Positions 17,827-26,244 of a stretch of DNA of 64,000 bases are shown here, one piece after another. The notes below the pieces were generated by a model. That model did no database searches and was not told the origin of the DNA. It worked only from the letters and a program-made list of their open reading frames with translations. Every line of letters begins with the position of its first letter. The stretch's first letter is position 1. Location: positions 1 through 64,000 of the forward strand of contig NZ_FNIF01000001.1 of assembly GCF_900103825.1 (NCBI RefSeq). Reading direction: 5' to 3'. The DNA is from Paenibacillus sp. yr247 (lineage in GTDB: Bacteria; Bacillota; Bacilli; Paenibacillales; NBRC-103111). The position numbers and the translations under genes were made by a program.

Positions 17827-18558
17827 ATGAAACAGAACAAATATGACGATTCAGAATTCTTCGCGAAGTACAGTCAGATGTCTCGCTCGATTGGTGGACT
17901 GAATGCTGCTGGGGAATGGCAGGAACTCCGTGCAATGCTTCCTGAGTTACGTGATAAAAAGGTGCTTGATCTTGGTTGCGGCTTTGGCTGGCATTGCTTA
18001 TATGCGCGAGAACAGCATGCCCGTTCGGTGGTTGGTGTAGACCTTTCAGTGAATATGTTAGAGCGCGCCAGAGCTATGACCAATGATCCGAAGATCGAGT
18101 ATCGACGGCTCGCGATCGAAGATATCGACTTTAACGCAGGGGAATTTGACGTGGTGATAAGCTCTCTTGCACTCCATTATATGGAGCGCTTTGATATCCT
18201 CTGTCAGAAAATTTATCACTACCTTACACCTGGGGGCACTTTCGTGCTTTCGGTTGAACATCCGGTCTTCACCGCGCTTGCTTCACAAGATTGGTACTAC
18301 GGTCCGCTAGGCGATAGATTACATTGGCCTGTCGACGATTACCACCTTGAAGGTTCACGGCAGGCAAGGTTTCTGGACAATGATGTCGTCAAATATCATC
18401 GAACCGTCGCAACGTATATGAATGCACTAATTGAATCAGGCTTTAGAATTACGAAGGTTTCCGAACCTCAACCGACGCAAGAAATGCTGGACAACAATCC
18501 CGACATGCGAGACGAAACCCGTCGCCCTATCTTCCTCATGATCGCAGCGGTCAAATAA
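17827..18558 (+). CDS. Class I SAM-dependent methyltransferase
   Basis: 243 residues, the usual size of stand-alone Methyltransf_11-type enzymes. Motif I is VLDLGCGFGWHCLYA (residues ~45-60), motif II VVGVDLSVNMLERA, motif post-II around IEDIDFNAGEFDVVISSLALHY, and motif III YLTPGGTFVLSVEHPVF. It moves a methyl group from S-adenosylmethionine to a small molecule that cannot be named from sequence. The C-terminal part with DWYYGPLGDRLHWPVDDYH is typical of a widespread uncharacterised subgroup. AGAAAGGAG lies before the ATG. It ends at the 18632 hairpin. Confidence 0.9.
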   Translation: MKQNKYDDSEFFAKYSQMSRSIGGLNAAGEWQELRAMLPELRDKKVLDLGCGFGWHCLYAREQHARSVVGVDLSVNMLERARAMTNDPKIEYRRLAIEDIDFNAGEFDVVISSLALHYMERFDILCQKIYHYLTPGGTFVLSVEHPVFTALASQDWYYGPLGDRLHWPVDDYHLEGSRQARFLDNDVVKYHRTVATYMNALIESGFRITKVSEPQPTQEMLDNNPDMRDETRRPIFLMIAAVK

Positions 18559-18631
18559 TAGATTTGAATTGAAGCCATTAGAAGATTTAATAGAGTCTCG
18601 ATGGTATAATTTAACAGAGAACGATAGTGAA

Positions 18632-18677
18632 AAGAAGGCAGTCGATCACTTGTGGATCGACTGCCTTCTTCCTAAAG
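18632..18677. terminator. Bidirectional terminator formed by palindromic element
   Basis: A perfect 16-bp stem, AAGAAGGCAGTCGATC / GATCGACTGCCTTCTT. It is flanked by ACAGAGAACGATAG (18614) and GTTAACGTTCTG, worn ends of the dispersed element family. It separates convergent genes. Confidence 0.8.
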
Positions 18678-18881
18678 TTAACGTTCTGTATTCTCCTTAG
18701 GCTTTGAAATTAACTTAACTATTCTCGCATCGATATAATCAATTTCAAATTCACCAAATAATTTAATTTTTGATAGAACATATTTCGGGAAATTTGGCGA
18801 ATTAATTTCAAGATTATTATCTAGTTCATTATACCAATAAAGCAAATTTTTGTTAATTACTAGAATCTTTTCTGATGTCAT
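18678..18881 (-). CDS. Small hypothetical protein
   Basis: 67 residues starting MTSEKILVINKN; the ATG was chosen because GAGGAG stands nine bases before it, while an earlier ATG has no site. Alternating hydrophobic and charged residues (LFGEFEIDYIDARIVKLISK) suggest a small beta-rich cytosolic protein. No family is recognised. AT-rich. Confidence 0.55.
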   Translation of the reverse strand: MTSEKILVINKNLLYWYNELDNNLEINSPNFPKYVLSKIKLFGEFEIDYIDARIVKLISKPKENTER

Positions 18882-19253
18882 AATATTATTCTCCTCTACC
18901 ATAGTTTTATAATCATTTTATGAGTAGATAGATAATAATGAATGGACAAACCACTAAAAAGTTTAAACTCAACGAATGGGGGTAGTGCAGTCGTTTTTGG
19001 TTTGTTTTACAAACAGTTGCAGATACGTTTGCCAGCGTAAGATCGCTCTGCTCCGCCAAGTTGTTAAAGCATCGATGCGAAAACGGCCAAGGTTTCGCCA
19101 TTTGTTTACAAGGCTCTCTGGTCAGGAATATACTGTAAATACATTTATGTACTGGATGTACAAGCATTGATCACGGGTGGTTTCGTTGCTTGCCTGCGTC
19201 CGCTTAGGATGGATTGATGTAAATATGCGTACTAGGAAGGAAGTAAATTTATT
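18882..19253. other. Intergenic region, no gene seen
   Basis: No supported gene. A 64-codon plus-strand frame here lacks a ribosome site and has arginine/cysteine-rich, non-protein-like content. The last bases give AGGAAGGAAG for the next gene. Confidence 0.35.
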
Positions 19254-20210
19254 ATGAAGCTACGCTGTGCGATATTAGACGACTACCAGCAAGTGGCGTT
19301 GACTGCCGCGGATTGGTCTCGGATTTTGGACAAGGTGGAGGTCAAGAGTATCGATCGGCATATCGATCAACCAGATGAGCTGGTCGAACAGATCGCCGAC
19401 TGCGAGATTGTCGTGATTATGCGTGAACGGACTCCTTTCCGCGCATCGCTTCTTGCCCAGCTTCCCCGCTTGAAGCTGCTTATTACCACAGGCATGCGCA
19501 ATGCGTCGATCGACCTGACCGCAGCCGCTTCGCAAGGCGTTATCGTTTGCGGCACTGGAGGCGCAGGCAACGCAACCGCCGAACTCACATGGGCTTTGAT
19601 TTTGGGGCTCGCCCGCAGCATTGTGCTGGAGCACAACGCGATCCGCAGTGGTCAGTGGCAAAGCACTCTTGGAGCGGATTTGTACGGCAAGACGCTTGGC
19701 GTACTTGGACTCGGCAAACTGGGCAGCAAGATCGCCAAATTTGGCCACGCGTTCGGCATGGATGTCACGGCTTGGAGCCAGAATTTAACGAAAGAGCGTG
19801 CCGACGAGGTTGGAGTGAGATTAGCCGTTTCCAAGGAGGAGCTTCTCGAGAGCAGCGACTTTGTGTCAATTCATCTTGTGTTAAGCGACCGGACAAGAGG
19901 GTTGATTAGTGCCGCAGAGCTCAAACGTATGCGTCCTTCGGCATATCTGATCAATACGTCCCGCGCTCCGATCGTGGATCAAGCTGCGCTTGCCGAGGCT
20001 TTGCAGAACGGCTGGATCGCCGGTGCCGCGGTAGATGTGTTCGAGGTGGAACCGTTGCCGAAGGACGATATCTACCGATCGCTTCCGAATCTTCTCACTA
20101 CGCCGCATATTGGCTATGTATCGAAAGCGAATTATGAGGCTTTTTATGCAGACGTGGTTGAAGATATTGAAGCTTATCTATCCGGATCGCCGGTTCGAAC
20201 GATTTCTTGA
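19254..20210 (+). CDS. D-2-hydroxyacid dehydrogenase family protein
   Basis: 318 residues. The catalytic domain is split around a Rossmann fold with LGVLGLGKLGSKIAKFGHAFGM (residues ~145-165). The family catalytic triad is visible: Arg in INTSRAPIVD, Glu in VDVFEVEPLP and His in TTPHIGY. Members reduce 2-keto acids or oxidise D-2-hydroxy acids with NAD(P)H; phosphoglycerate, glyoxylate and other substrates occur, and this one is not decided. The opening MKLRCAILDDYQQVA is typical of a common subgroup in soil bacteria. Monocistronic, closed by the 20268 terminator. Confidence 0.9.
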   Translation: MKLRCAILDDYQQVALTAADWSRILDKVEVKSIDRHIDQPDELVEQIADCEIVVIMRERTPFRASLLAQLPRLKLLITTGMRNASIDLTAAASQGVIVCGTGGAGNATAELTWALILGLARSIVLEHNAIRSGQWQSTLGADLYGKTLGVLGLGKLGSKIAKFGHAFGMDVTAWSQNLTKERADEVGVRLAVSKEELLESSDFVSIHLVLSDRTRGLISAAELKRMRPSAYLINTSRAPIVDQAALAEALQNGWIAGAAVDVFEVEPLPKDDIYRSLPNLLTTPHIGYVSKANYEAFYADVVEDIEAYLSGSPVRTIS

Positions 20211-20267
20211 CCCTTTATTTTTGTGTTATTGACTGGTTGGCAAGCCGAAATTAATAATACTCGATTA

Positions 20268-20297
20268 AAACCCGCCCAAAATGCGGGTTTATTTCTT
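20268..20297 (+). terminator. Rho-independent terminator
   Basis: AAACCCGC / GCGGGTTT with a 7-base loop, followed by a T-rich tail. Confidence 0.75.
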
Positions 20298-20438
20298 TAT
20301 AGGTACTTTATACCGATTGTCGCAGGGGATTTGGTAAGTAGATCATGATTATGAAACGTATTTATGGGAATTACAACCATTAGTGACGCAAAAATCGGAT
20401 GATAGGCGAATAGACTATACGTATAAGGGGGAACGTCC

Positions 20439-21788
20439 ATGGATAACATCGGAAACCGCTATACACTCGATCAACCGCTTAAGCGGATGAGGAACGGGCT
20501 GTTGTTAAGAGGGATGGATCTGACCTTCAATCGTGATGTTCTTCTATATACATTCCAAGAGACCGACGATTTAGCGCATCAGGAAGCTTTGCGTTGGCTG
20601 AGAAAAGCGTCCCAGATGTCCGACGAGCATTTCATGCACATTCTGGACGCCGGTTCGGAAGGCGGAACGTTGTTCGCTGTTCTTCAGGCGGTAATGGGAA
20701 GACCTTTGTCTGATCGGCTGAAAGAGTTGGAGATAACGGGCCACAAGGCACTCACGTATGTGTACGAGCTGGCCAAGGGCATTCGAGAAACTCGCAGCAA
20801 ACGGCTGCTGGAATGCTCCGTCGACGCGGAAAATCTGTGGATTGAAGATAACGGCCGGTTGCGGATCATGAATTTTTGGACAGAAGGGAATAACGGACGA
20901 CGGGGTGTGCCTGGGCTGGCTCTGCTGCTATACCAGCTGGGTGCCAAAACAGATATCCCGACATCCTCTATTAGCGCCTACTCATTCGAGCTGAACCGGT
21001 TGTTTGCGGATTTGTCGGATGTAACTCGGGAACGTGCCATAGCATTGGCCTGCAAGGCGTATGAAGGGATATGCACGCTTGCCGATTTTCAGCAGGAGTT
21101 GGAAGGACTGCTCGGAATCGGCGGCGAGAGGAAGGAGCCACTTCTTACATCGGCTTTACCGGCCAACGAAATGATGGCGACAAGCGGGCAGGAGCGGAAA
21201 GCCGCCCTGCGTGAGCAACATGTTGCAGAGCCTAAAACCGGGGAGCCTCAGGCGCGCATCAGTGCGGCTTGGGACCGTAGAATGGCAGAACTACGCGAGC
21301 TGTTCCGCGAATCGTTCCAGCTGCGCAAATGGTATCTGTTTGCTACCGCCGGCTTCGGTGTGCTCGTTCTGCTGCTCTGGCTGACACTGCTTCCGCACCC
21401 TGACCATGTGAAGAGTTCTAAGTCGCAGACAATTCCGACGCCCGATCCCACAGCGGTATCGGTGAATCGTCCCGAGACATCGAAGCCTTCCGGATCGGCA
21501 TCCCCGATGCCGAGTCGCACGGCCGCACCGACGGCTAAGCCTTTAGACGCCGAAGTTCAGCCAGCAGACGATGGCGCATTACAAGCCAAGGCGGGCGTCG
21601 TCCCGGATCTGGTCGCTCATACAAGGGAGGATGCCGAGAAGATGGCAATTGCTTCCGGGCTTCGATACCAGTTTTTCATGGAATCGAACGCTGCCGTCAA
21701 AGGGGCCGTGTTCAAGCAAGACCTCACTCCGGGAACTTCCGTCAAAAATGGCGACCGCATCACGTTCTGGGTGAGCAAAGGGAAGTAA
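20439..21788 (+). CDS. PASTA-domain pseudokinase (PrkC-like)
   Basis: 449 residues. Residues ~5-225 align in layout to a bacterial Hanks kinase but lack catalysis. The region of the ATP-anchoring lysine reads NRDVLLYTFQ. The catalytic loop, usually HRDxKPEN, reads ECSVDAEN. The DFG position reads MNFW, and the glycine loop is absent. A helix with RELFRESFQLRKWYLF leads into one membrane segment (FATAGFGVLVLLLWLTLL, about 303-320). Outside the cell come a Pro/Thr/Ser-rich linker and one PASTA domain (VVPDLVAHTREDAEKMAIAS to KNGDRITFWVSKGK). PASTA domains bind peptidoglycan fragments in PrkC. It may act as a scaffold or sensor partner of a true kinase. GGGGGAACG precedes the ATG. Confidence 0.88.
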   Translation: MDNIGNRYTLDQPLKRMRNGLLLRGMDLTFNRDVLLYTFQETDDLAHQEALRWLRKASQMSDEHFMHILDAGSEGGTLFAVLQAVMGRPLSDRLKELEITGHKALTYVYELAKGIRETRSKRLLECSVDAENLWIEDNGRLRIMNFWTEGNNGRRGVPGLALLLYQLGAKTDIPTSSISAYSFELNRLFADLSDVTRERAIALACKAYEGICTLADFQQELEGLLGIGGERKEPLLTSALPANEMMATSGQERKAALREQHVAEPKTGEPQARISAAWDRRMAELRELFRESFQLRKWYLFATAGFGVLVLLLWLTLLPHPDHVKSSKSQTIPTPDPTAVSVNRPETSKPSGSASPMPSRTAAPTAKPLDAEVQPADDGALQAKAGVVPDLVAHTREDAEKMAIASGLRYQFFMESNAAVKGAVFKQDLTPGTSVKNGDRITFWVSKGK

Positions 21789-21833
21789 GTCGTTAGGGTT
21801 TAGAGCTCCTTTAGGCAGATAGAAAATAATACA

Positions 21834-21872
21834 AAAGGTCAGTTTGCTTTTTGCAGACTGACCTTTTTTTAT
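21834..21872 (+). terminator. Rho-independent terminator
   Basis: AAAGGTCAGTTTGC pairs with GCAGACTGACCTTT around a short T-rich loop and is followed by T-run. Confidence 0.8.
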
Positions 21873-21990
21873 TGTTTTCTTATCAGGGGGGTTCTATTAG
21901 TAGACGTCCTTTTTGGTTTCTTCATGATACGATGATGGAAATGTGAAGATGCGTGATATATGATGAGAATAGAAGGGAACGTGACCGAGA

Positions 21991-22704
21991 ATGACAGAAG
22001 AACGATTAGCTGTATTAGAAGTACATATCGATCAGGCTGGTTATGATGAGGTTCCGGATATTATTAAACAGATTCATTTTGATGTTCGAAAAGGTGAACT
22101 AGTGGGTCTGTTAGGTCCAAACGGAGCTGGAAAGAGTACGACGATTAAAAGTATCCTTGGTTTATTGAAGGATTTCAAGGGTGAAATCTCCTTTATGGGT
22201 GAACGAAAAAGCTACGCTTACATTCCGGAGCATCCAATCCTATATGATGAGTTGACACTTTGGGAACATATGGAATTCGCGGCTTCCGTCTATGAAATGG
22301 ATCGAACGGTATTCCTAGAGCGTGCAGATGATCTCTTGCACAGGTTCCGACTGTTGGATGAAAAGAATCAACTGCCCGGGAAATTTTCAAAAGGGATGCA
22401 GCAGAAAATTATGCTAATCCTCGGCTTTTTGAATAAACCAGATGTGTATATTGTAGACGAGCCTTTCATTGGATTGGATCCGAAAGCGATTAAAGATTTC
22501 TTAGGGATGTTGGATGAGGAACGCAAGCGCGGTGCAGGCATTCTGATGAGTACCCATGTGTTAGATACAGCAGAACGGATTTGCAGTTCGTTTGTGCTTC
22601 TTTCAGGTGGCAGATTGGTAGCTAATGGAACACTGCAGGACATTAGGCAGCAATGCGGCATGCCTGACGCGCCATTGTTCGACTGCTTCCATTCGTTACT
22701 ATGA
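21991..22704 (+). CDS. ecsA: ABC transporter ATPase EcsA
   Basis: 237 residues, close to the size of EcsA. Walker A GPNGAGKST, the signature position FSKGMQQK, Walker B VYIVDEPFIGLDP, and STHVLDTAERIC with the H-loop. The sequence IPEHPILYDELTLWEHMEF is characteristic of Ecs ATPases. Together with EcsB it forms a membrane exporter that in Bacillus affects secretion and intramembrane proteolysis and in pathogens peptide export. The stop overlaps the EcsB start by four bases. Confidence 0.9.
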   Translation: MTEERLAVLEVHIDQAGYDEVPDIIKQIHFDVRKGELVGLLGPNGAGKSTTIKSILGLLKDFKGEISFMGERKSYAYIPEHPILYDELTLWEHMEFAASVYEMDRTVFLERADDLLHRFRLLDEKNQLPGKFSKGMQQKIMLILGFLNKPDVYIVDEPFIGLDPKAIKDFLGMLDEERKRGAGILMSTHVLDTAERICSSFVLLSGGRLVANGTLQDIRQQCGMPDAPLFDCFHSLL

Positions 22705-23939
22705 AGGGGGAGAATGGGTTGAAGAGCAGCTTTCAGGTTTTCACACGAAGAGTACGTTCGGATTGGCATTTCCAGTATCGGGCTTTGCGAATGGCTGTGG
22801 ATTGGATCATTGCGATTTATTTTGTCATTCCACTGATGATTGTGGCTGGCTATCAATATTTCTCTTGGTGGGCGACTCAGCCTTCTTGGTTTAGTTGGAT
22901 ATCGATGTTTATAGTTACCATGGTCTTCTATCTATTCTCTTGGCTGGGAACCATTCGATATTTTGTTGAGGAGGGGGACCAACTTTTCCTCCGACAGAAT
23001 CAGAATTGGTTTCAGCATCTCATGTTACTCGGCTATAGATACTCTCTTGTATTGCAGGGAATCACGACGTTAATATTGATGCTCGTATTTCTTCCTTTAT
23101 TAGTTCAAACGTATTCCTATAGCGTGTTACAAGTTATTTGTTTATGGTTGCTTACCTATTTGCTGAAAATTAACATAGGCTTGCTTCGCCAATTGCTTAC
23201 ACTTCGTTTAAATGGCATTGTGCTTTGGTTGTTGCGGATTGTGGTTTTTGTAGGACTTTTCTTTTTGTATCAAGTGTTAGTTACGGAGGTTAGTCATAAC
23301 AATTACTATAGTTGGACAGCTTTTCTTCTTTTTCTAGTGCTGGTTGTTTTCTTAAGCAGAATACGGCTGCAAGAGAAAGGGGCTTTCTTCGCTGATATCG
23401 CCAGAGAAAGAGATTCACGGATGCGAATTGTCTCTCTGATGTTAATTCGTGTTGTCGAGCGGAAAAGAAAACCGACACGGAAGTATCCCCTTTTATTCGG
23501 GAAGTCGCAGCGCTTGTTCAAAGGGAAAGGTGCTAGCAACGGAATCGCTGATTTATTAACGAAATCCTTCTTTAGAAATGGTACGCAGTGGAAGCAAACG
23601 ATACAGTTCGTCGTTGTGATCAGTGGAGCTATGTTTATTTTGCCTGGTGCCCTTAAAATTACGATCTGGATCCTTGCTGCATGCCTATTGGTATTTTGGA
23701 GAAAATCATTCTGTAAAGATGAATTAACGGCACCGTTTTTGACTCTTTTTCCTATACCGGACACAAGTAAACATCAAGCTCTCCAATCTACAATTCCTAT
23801 CCTTGTGCTGCCTGCGCTGACCTTAATCAGCTTATGTGTGGGGATCTCTTTCTTCACCTGGTGGGGACCTATATTGATGATCGGAGCTGCAATTCCGTTA
23901 GCTTATGGGACTTCTTCTGTTTTTACAAGTTGGTATTGA
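22701..23939 (+). CDS. ecsB: ABC transporter permease EcsB
   Basis: 412 residues of the EcsB family. The N-terminus SFQVFTRRVRSDWHFQYRAL, several membrane segments from about residue 38 on (AVDWIIAIYFVIPLMIVAGY) and the central RVVERKRKPTRKYPLLFGKS loop are characteristic. It is coupled to ecsA by an ATGA overlap, so the complex is made stoichiometrically. Unlike many Bacillus loci, no ecsC follows here. Transcription ends at the hairpin immediately after. Confidence 0.88.
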   Translation: MKGENGLKSSFQVFTRRVRSDWHFQYRALRMAVDWIIAIYFVIPLMIVAGYQYFSWWATQPSWFSWISMFIVTMVFYLFSWLGTIRYFVEEGDQLFLRQNQNWFQHLMLLGYRYSLVLQGITTLILMLVFLPLLVQTYSYSVLQVICLWLLTYLLKINIGLLRQLLTLRLNGIVLWLLRIVVFVGLFFLYQVLVTEVSHNNYYSWTAFLLFLVLVVFLSRIRLQEKGAFFADIARERDSRMRIVSLMLIRVVERKRKPTRKYPLLFGKSQRLFKGKGASNGIADLLTKSFFRNGTQWKQTIQFVVVISGAMFILPGALKITIWILAACLLVFWRKSFCKDELTAPFLTLFPIPDTSKHQALQSTIPILVLPALTLISLCVGISFFTWWGPILMIGAAIPLAYGTSSVFTSWY

Positions 23940-23951
23940 GTAGGCACAAAA

Positions 23952-23985
23952 GAGGTCAACCAGAAAAAACTGGCTGACCTCATAA
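23952..23985 (+). terminator. Hairpin terminator after ecsAB
   Basis: GAGGTCAACCAG / CTGGCTGACCTC around AAAAAA, then AT-rich sequence. CGAACGGGCAGTTTT directly after matches the right-hand end of the palindromic family. Confidence 0.65.
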
Positions 23986-24025
23986 TACGAACGGGCAGTT
24001 TTGAAAGTGGAGGTAGATGCTAATT

Positions 24026-24943
24026 ATGAACAAGCGTTATAGTTTCAAGCAAAATGAAATCGAAAATATAATTAATCATTTTGGTAAAGATTTTTATGAA
24101 AAAGTATTGAAGGATATTGAAGTATATGCTGATATATGGACTTTAACCTCTTTTCAATTAATTCCTTCATATTCTGCAAAATTAGTTTTTAAATGCTTTT
24201 CAAAAAACTTTGGAAGCGTAGTGCTTAAAATAGGCAAATCTTCTTCTGAAGAAATAGTTACAGAATTTAATACTTTGTTTCAATATAACGGCAGACGATT
24301 TTGCAGAGTTTTTGACGCTGATATTGAAAACGGAGTCATACTTGAAGAGTGTGTACAGCCGGGGAATCCTTTAAGGAATGAGAGTTCTCTTGATAAAAGA
24401 CTATCTGTATTTTGTTCCCTATTTGAAGGCTTGCATATACCGCCCGCTAGGGCAGAAATATATCCGACTTACACAGAGTGGGTCGATAGGATAACAGAAT
24501 ACATGAGCAAGCGGCAAGATTGTAAAGAACTATATTTGCACATGAAAAAAGCAAAAGAGATATGCTTATCGGTTTCTACTTTGTATTCACAAAAGATGCT
24601 GCTTCATGGCGACTTTCATCACGATAATATTTTACTTGGTAATGATGGAGAGTATATAATCATCGACCCTAAAGGCGTAATAGGCGATCCTGTATTTGAT
24701 GTTCCACGGTTTATATTAAATGAATTTGGTGATGAAATAACTACGGAATTATATAAGAAAATAAACGATATCATATGCATCTTAGAAAAAAACTTTAATA
24801 TTCCAAACGACATATTAAAGAAATGCCTTTATGTGGAAACTGCAATGGGAATATGCTGGATGGTAGAAGACGGCTCAACCCCTGAGGAATTTCCGAATCT
24901 TATAAAAATTGTTGCTTTCGCAGAAACAATTTTGAATACTTGA
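24026..24943 (+). CDS. Aminoglycoside phosphotransferase, APH(6)-like
   Basis: 305 residues, the ATG at 24026 being 11 bases after GTGGAGGT. The kinase motifs are intact: MLLHGDFHHDNILL contains the catalytic Asp and IIIDPKGVIGDPVFDVPRF the metal-binding Asp. The DPKGxxGDPxFD form is typical of the APH(6)/hydroxyurea-type kinases that phosphorylate streptomycin-like drugs. The protein could inactivate an antibiotic or phosphorylate an unknown metabolite; resistance is not proven. Much more AT-rich than ecsAB, suggesting acquisition. It stands beside a second APH-fold gene. Confidence 0.85.
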   Translation: MNKRYSFKQNEIENIINHFGKDFYEKVLKDIEVYADIWTLTSFQLIPSYSAKLVFKCFSKNFGSVVLKIGKSSSEEIVTEFNTLFQYNGRRFCRVFDADIENGVILEECVQPGNPLRNESSLDKRLSVFCSLFEGLHIPPARAEIYPTYTEWVDRITEYMSKRQDCKELYLHMKKAKEICLSVSTLYSQKMLLHGDFHHDNILLGNDGEYIIIDPKGVIGDPVFDVPRFILNEFGDEITTELYKKINDIICILEKNFNIPNDILKKCLYVETAMGICWMVEDGSTPEEFPNLIKIVAFAETILNT

Positions 24944-25007
24944 CATATGCTATATATTTATTAGTAAATGATTACAATATTTTCCTTAATGGAAGGAGAA
25001 CATGATA

Positions 25008-25061
25008 ATGGAACGCAATGCCGGATTGGATATCGTCCGCAGCACGGCTATTTTGCTAGTA
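25008..25061 (+). pseudogene. 5' remnant of acyltransferase-3 gene
   Basis: ATG after GGAAGGAG begins MERNAGLDIVRSTAILLV, the characteristic N-terminus and first helix of acyltransferase-3 (OafA-like) membrane proteins. After 18 codons the homology stops at the ribosome site of the next gene. The rest of the gene, around a thousand bases, has been deleted. Confidence 0.6.
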
Positions 25062-25078
25062 AGACGAGGTGAACATAC

Positions 25079-26089
25079 ATGTACGAAAACATTATAAAGG
25101 ATCTATTACTAGAACAATATTCAATGCATGCTGAGCAAATCGAGTTTATATCCCACAGCAACAAAATAGTTTACAAGGTTTATGGTACAAATAAGGAAGA
25201 GTACGTCTTCGATATATATTTAAAAAGAGAAGAAGAAGGCAGCACTGCAAATGATGATAACAGCAAATACTTTACTCCTGCAGCTATCGCTTCTGAAGTG
25301 CGCATTTTAAATATTTTGAACGAGAAGTATCCTGAACTCAAATCTCCATCTCCTATCAAAAACAAAGATGGCCAATTGCTATCTTCGATTACGGTCAATG
25401 GAACAAGTGCACAATGCTTGTTAAGAAATTTTATTGCCGGAAATGAACTGGTGAAAGGCTCTGAACAGTATGTAAGCCAAGCCTACAATGCAGGTGCAGT
25501 AGCTGCCAAGCTGCATCAATGCTCCAATCAGCACTTACAGAGTGAATACAGCAACAGACCGGTTCACAGGCAACAATATGTACAAAACATAATACATACA
25601 GTAGAGCTAGGGATAGATGCCGGTACGATTACAACTGCCCAAAATGCTATAGTTAAGGAAGCGTTGGAGTTCATCATACAAAGAATGGATGAGATGGATC
25701 AAAACCCGTATTACACCGGCATCGTCCATACGGATTTGCGTGACGCTAACTTTTTATCGGATGGGGAGAAGGTGATTCCGATCGATTTTGGGAGATGTGT
25801 TTATGGCTACCTTCTTTATGACTTAGGAGAAATGTGTGCACATATGGGAGGGGACGACAGCGAAGTACAAATGATTAAAGGCTATCACTCTATACGCAGG
25901 CTTACTCATTATGATATCGTCACCATCGAAGCTTTCAAAATTTTATTTATATTGAGCGTTATAGCAGAATTCATCTTACAGAAGGACAATTCTTACGTAT
26001 CCAATACGCTGAAAAGATTAACCGAGACGGATCTAGTACACCTACTTTCCAGTGAACCGGTTATTCCAAACATTAGAAGTGTTATATAA
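25079..26089 (+). CDS. APH-fold phosphotransferase
   Basis: 336 residues, ATG after GAGGTG. The protein has the aminoglycoside/choline kinase fold: an N-lobe with KVYGTNKEEYVFDIYLKREE, then VHTDLRDANFLSDGE carrying the catalytic Asp (in the order H-T-D-L-R-D-A-N) and IPIDFGRCVYGYLLYDLGEM with the metal-binding Asp. This variant is closer to homoserine-kinase-like and spore-associated APH proteins than to known resistance enzymes. Substrate unknown. It follows the acyltransferase remnant, whose loss may have placed this gene behind a foreign promoter. Confidence 0.85.
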   Translation: MYENIIKDLLLEQYSMHAEQIEFISHSNKIVYKVYGTNKEEYVFDIYLKREEEGSTANDDNSKYFTPAAIASEVRILNILNEKYPELKSPSPIKNKDGQLLSSITVNGTSAQCLLRNFIAGNELVKGSEQYVSQAYNAGAVAAKLHQCSNQHLQSEYSNRPVHRQQYVQNIIHTVELGIDAGTITTAQNAIVKEALEFIIQRMDEMDQNPYYTGIVHTDLRDANFLSDGEKVIPIDFGRCVYGYLLYDLGEMCAHMGGDDSEVQMIKGYHSIRRLTHYDIVTIEAFKILFILSVIAEFILQKDNSYVSNTLKRLTETDLVHLLSSEPVIPNIRSVI

Positions 26090-26244
26090 CTAAAATGGTC
26101 TCCTTCGCTCCGATAAGATTTAAGAAAGAAGCATCAAGGACGTTCAGTTGTTCTTCGATGCTTCTCATAATACTGACTATGTGCTTACTTATGGAACGGT
26201 TTTCGAATTTTCTGGCGGCGGTCGCTAAGAAATACCCCTCTAAG
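26090..26244. other. Gap between convergent genes
   Basis: No gene is supported. GAAGCATC and GATGCTTC (about 26130 and 26157) can form a weak stem between the convergent phosphotransferase and ger genes. Confidence 0.35.

Noticed and set aside
18976..19170. Small plus-strand frame before the dehydrogenase gene
   Set aside because: Cys/Arg-rich content without ribosome site or known pattern.
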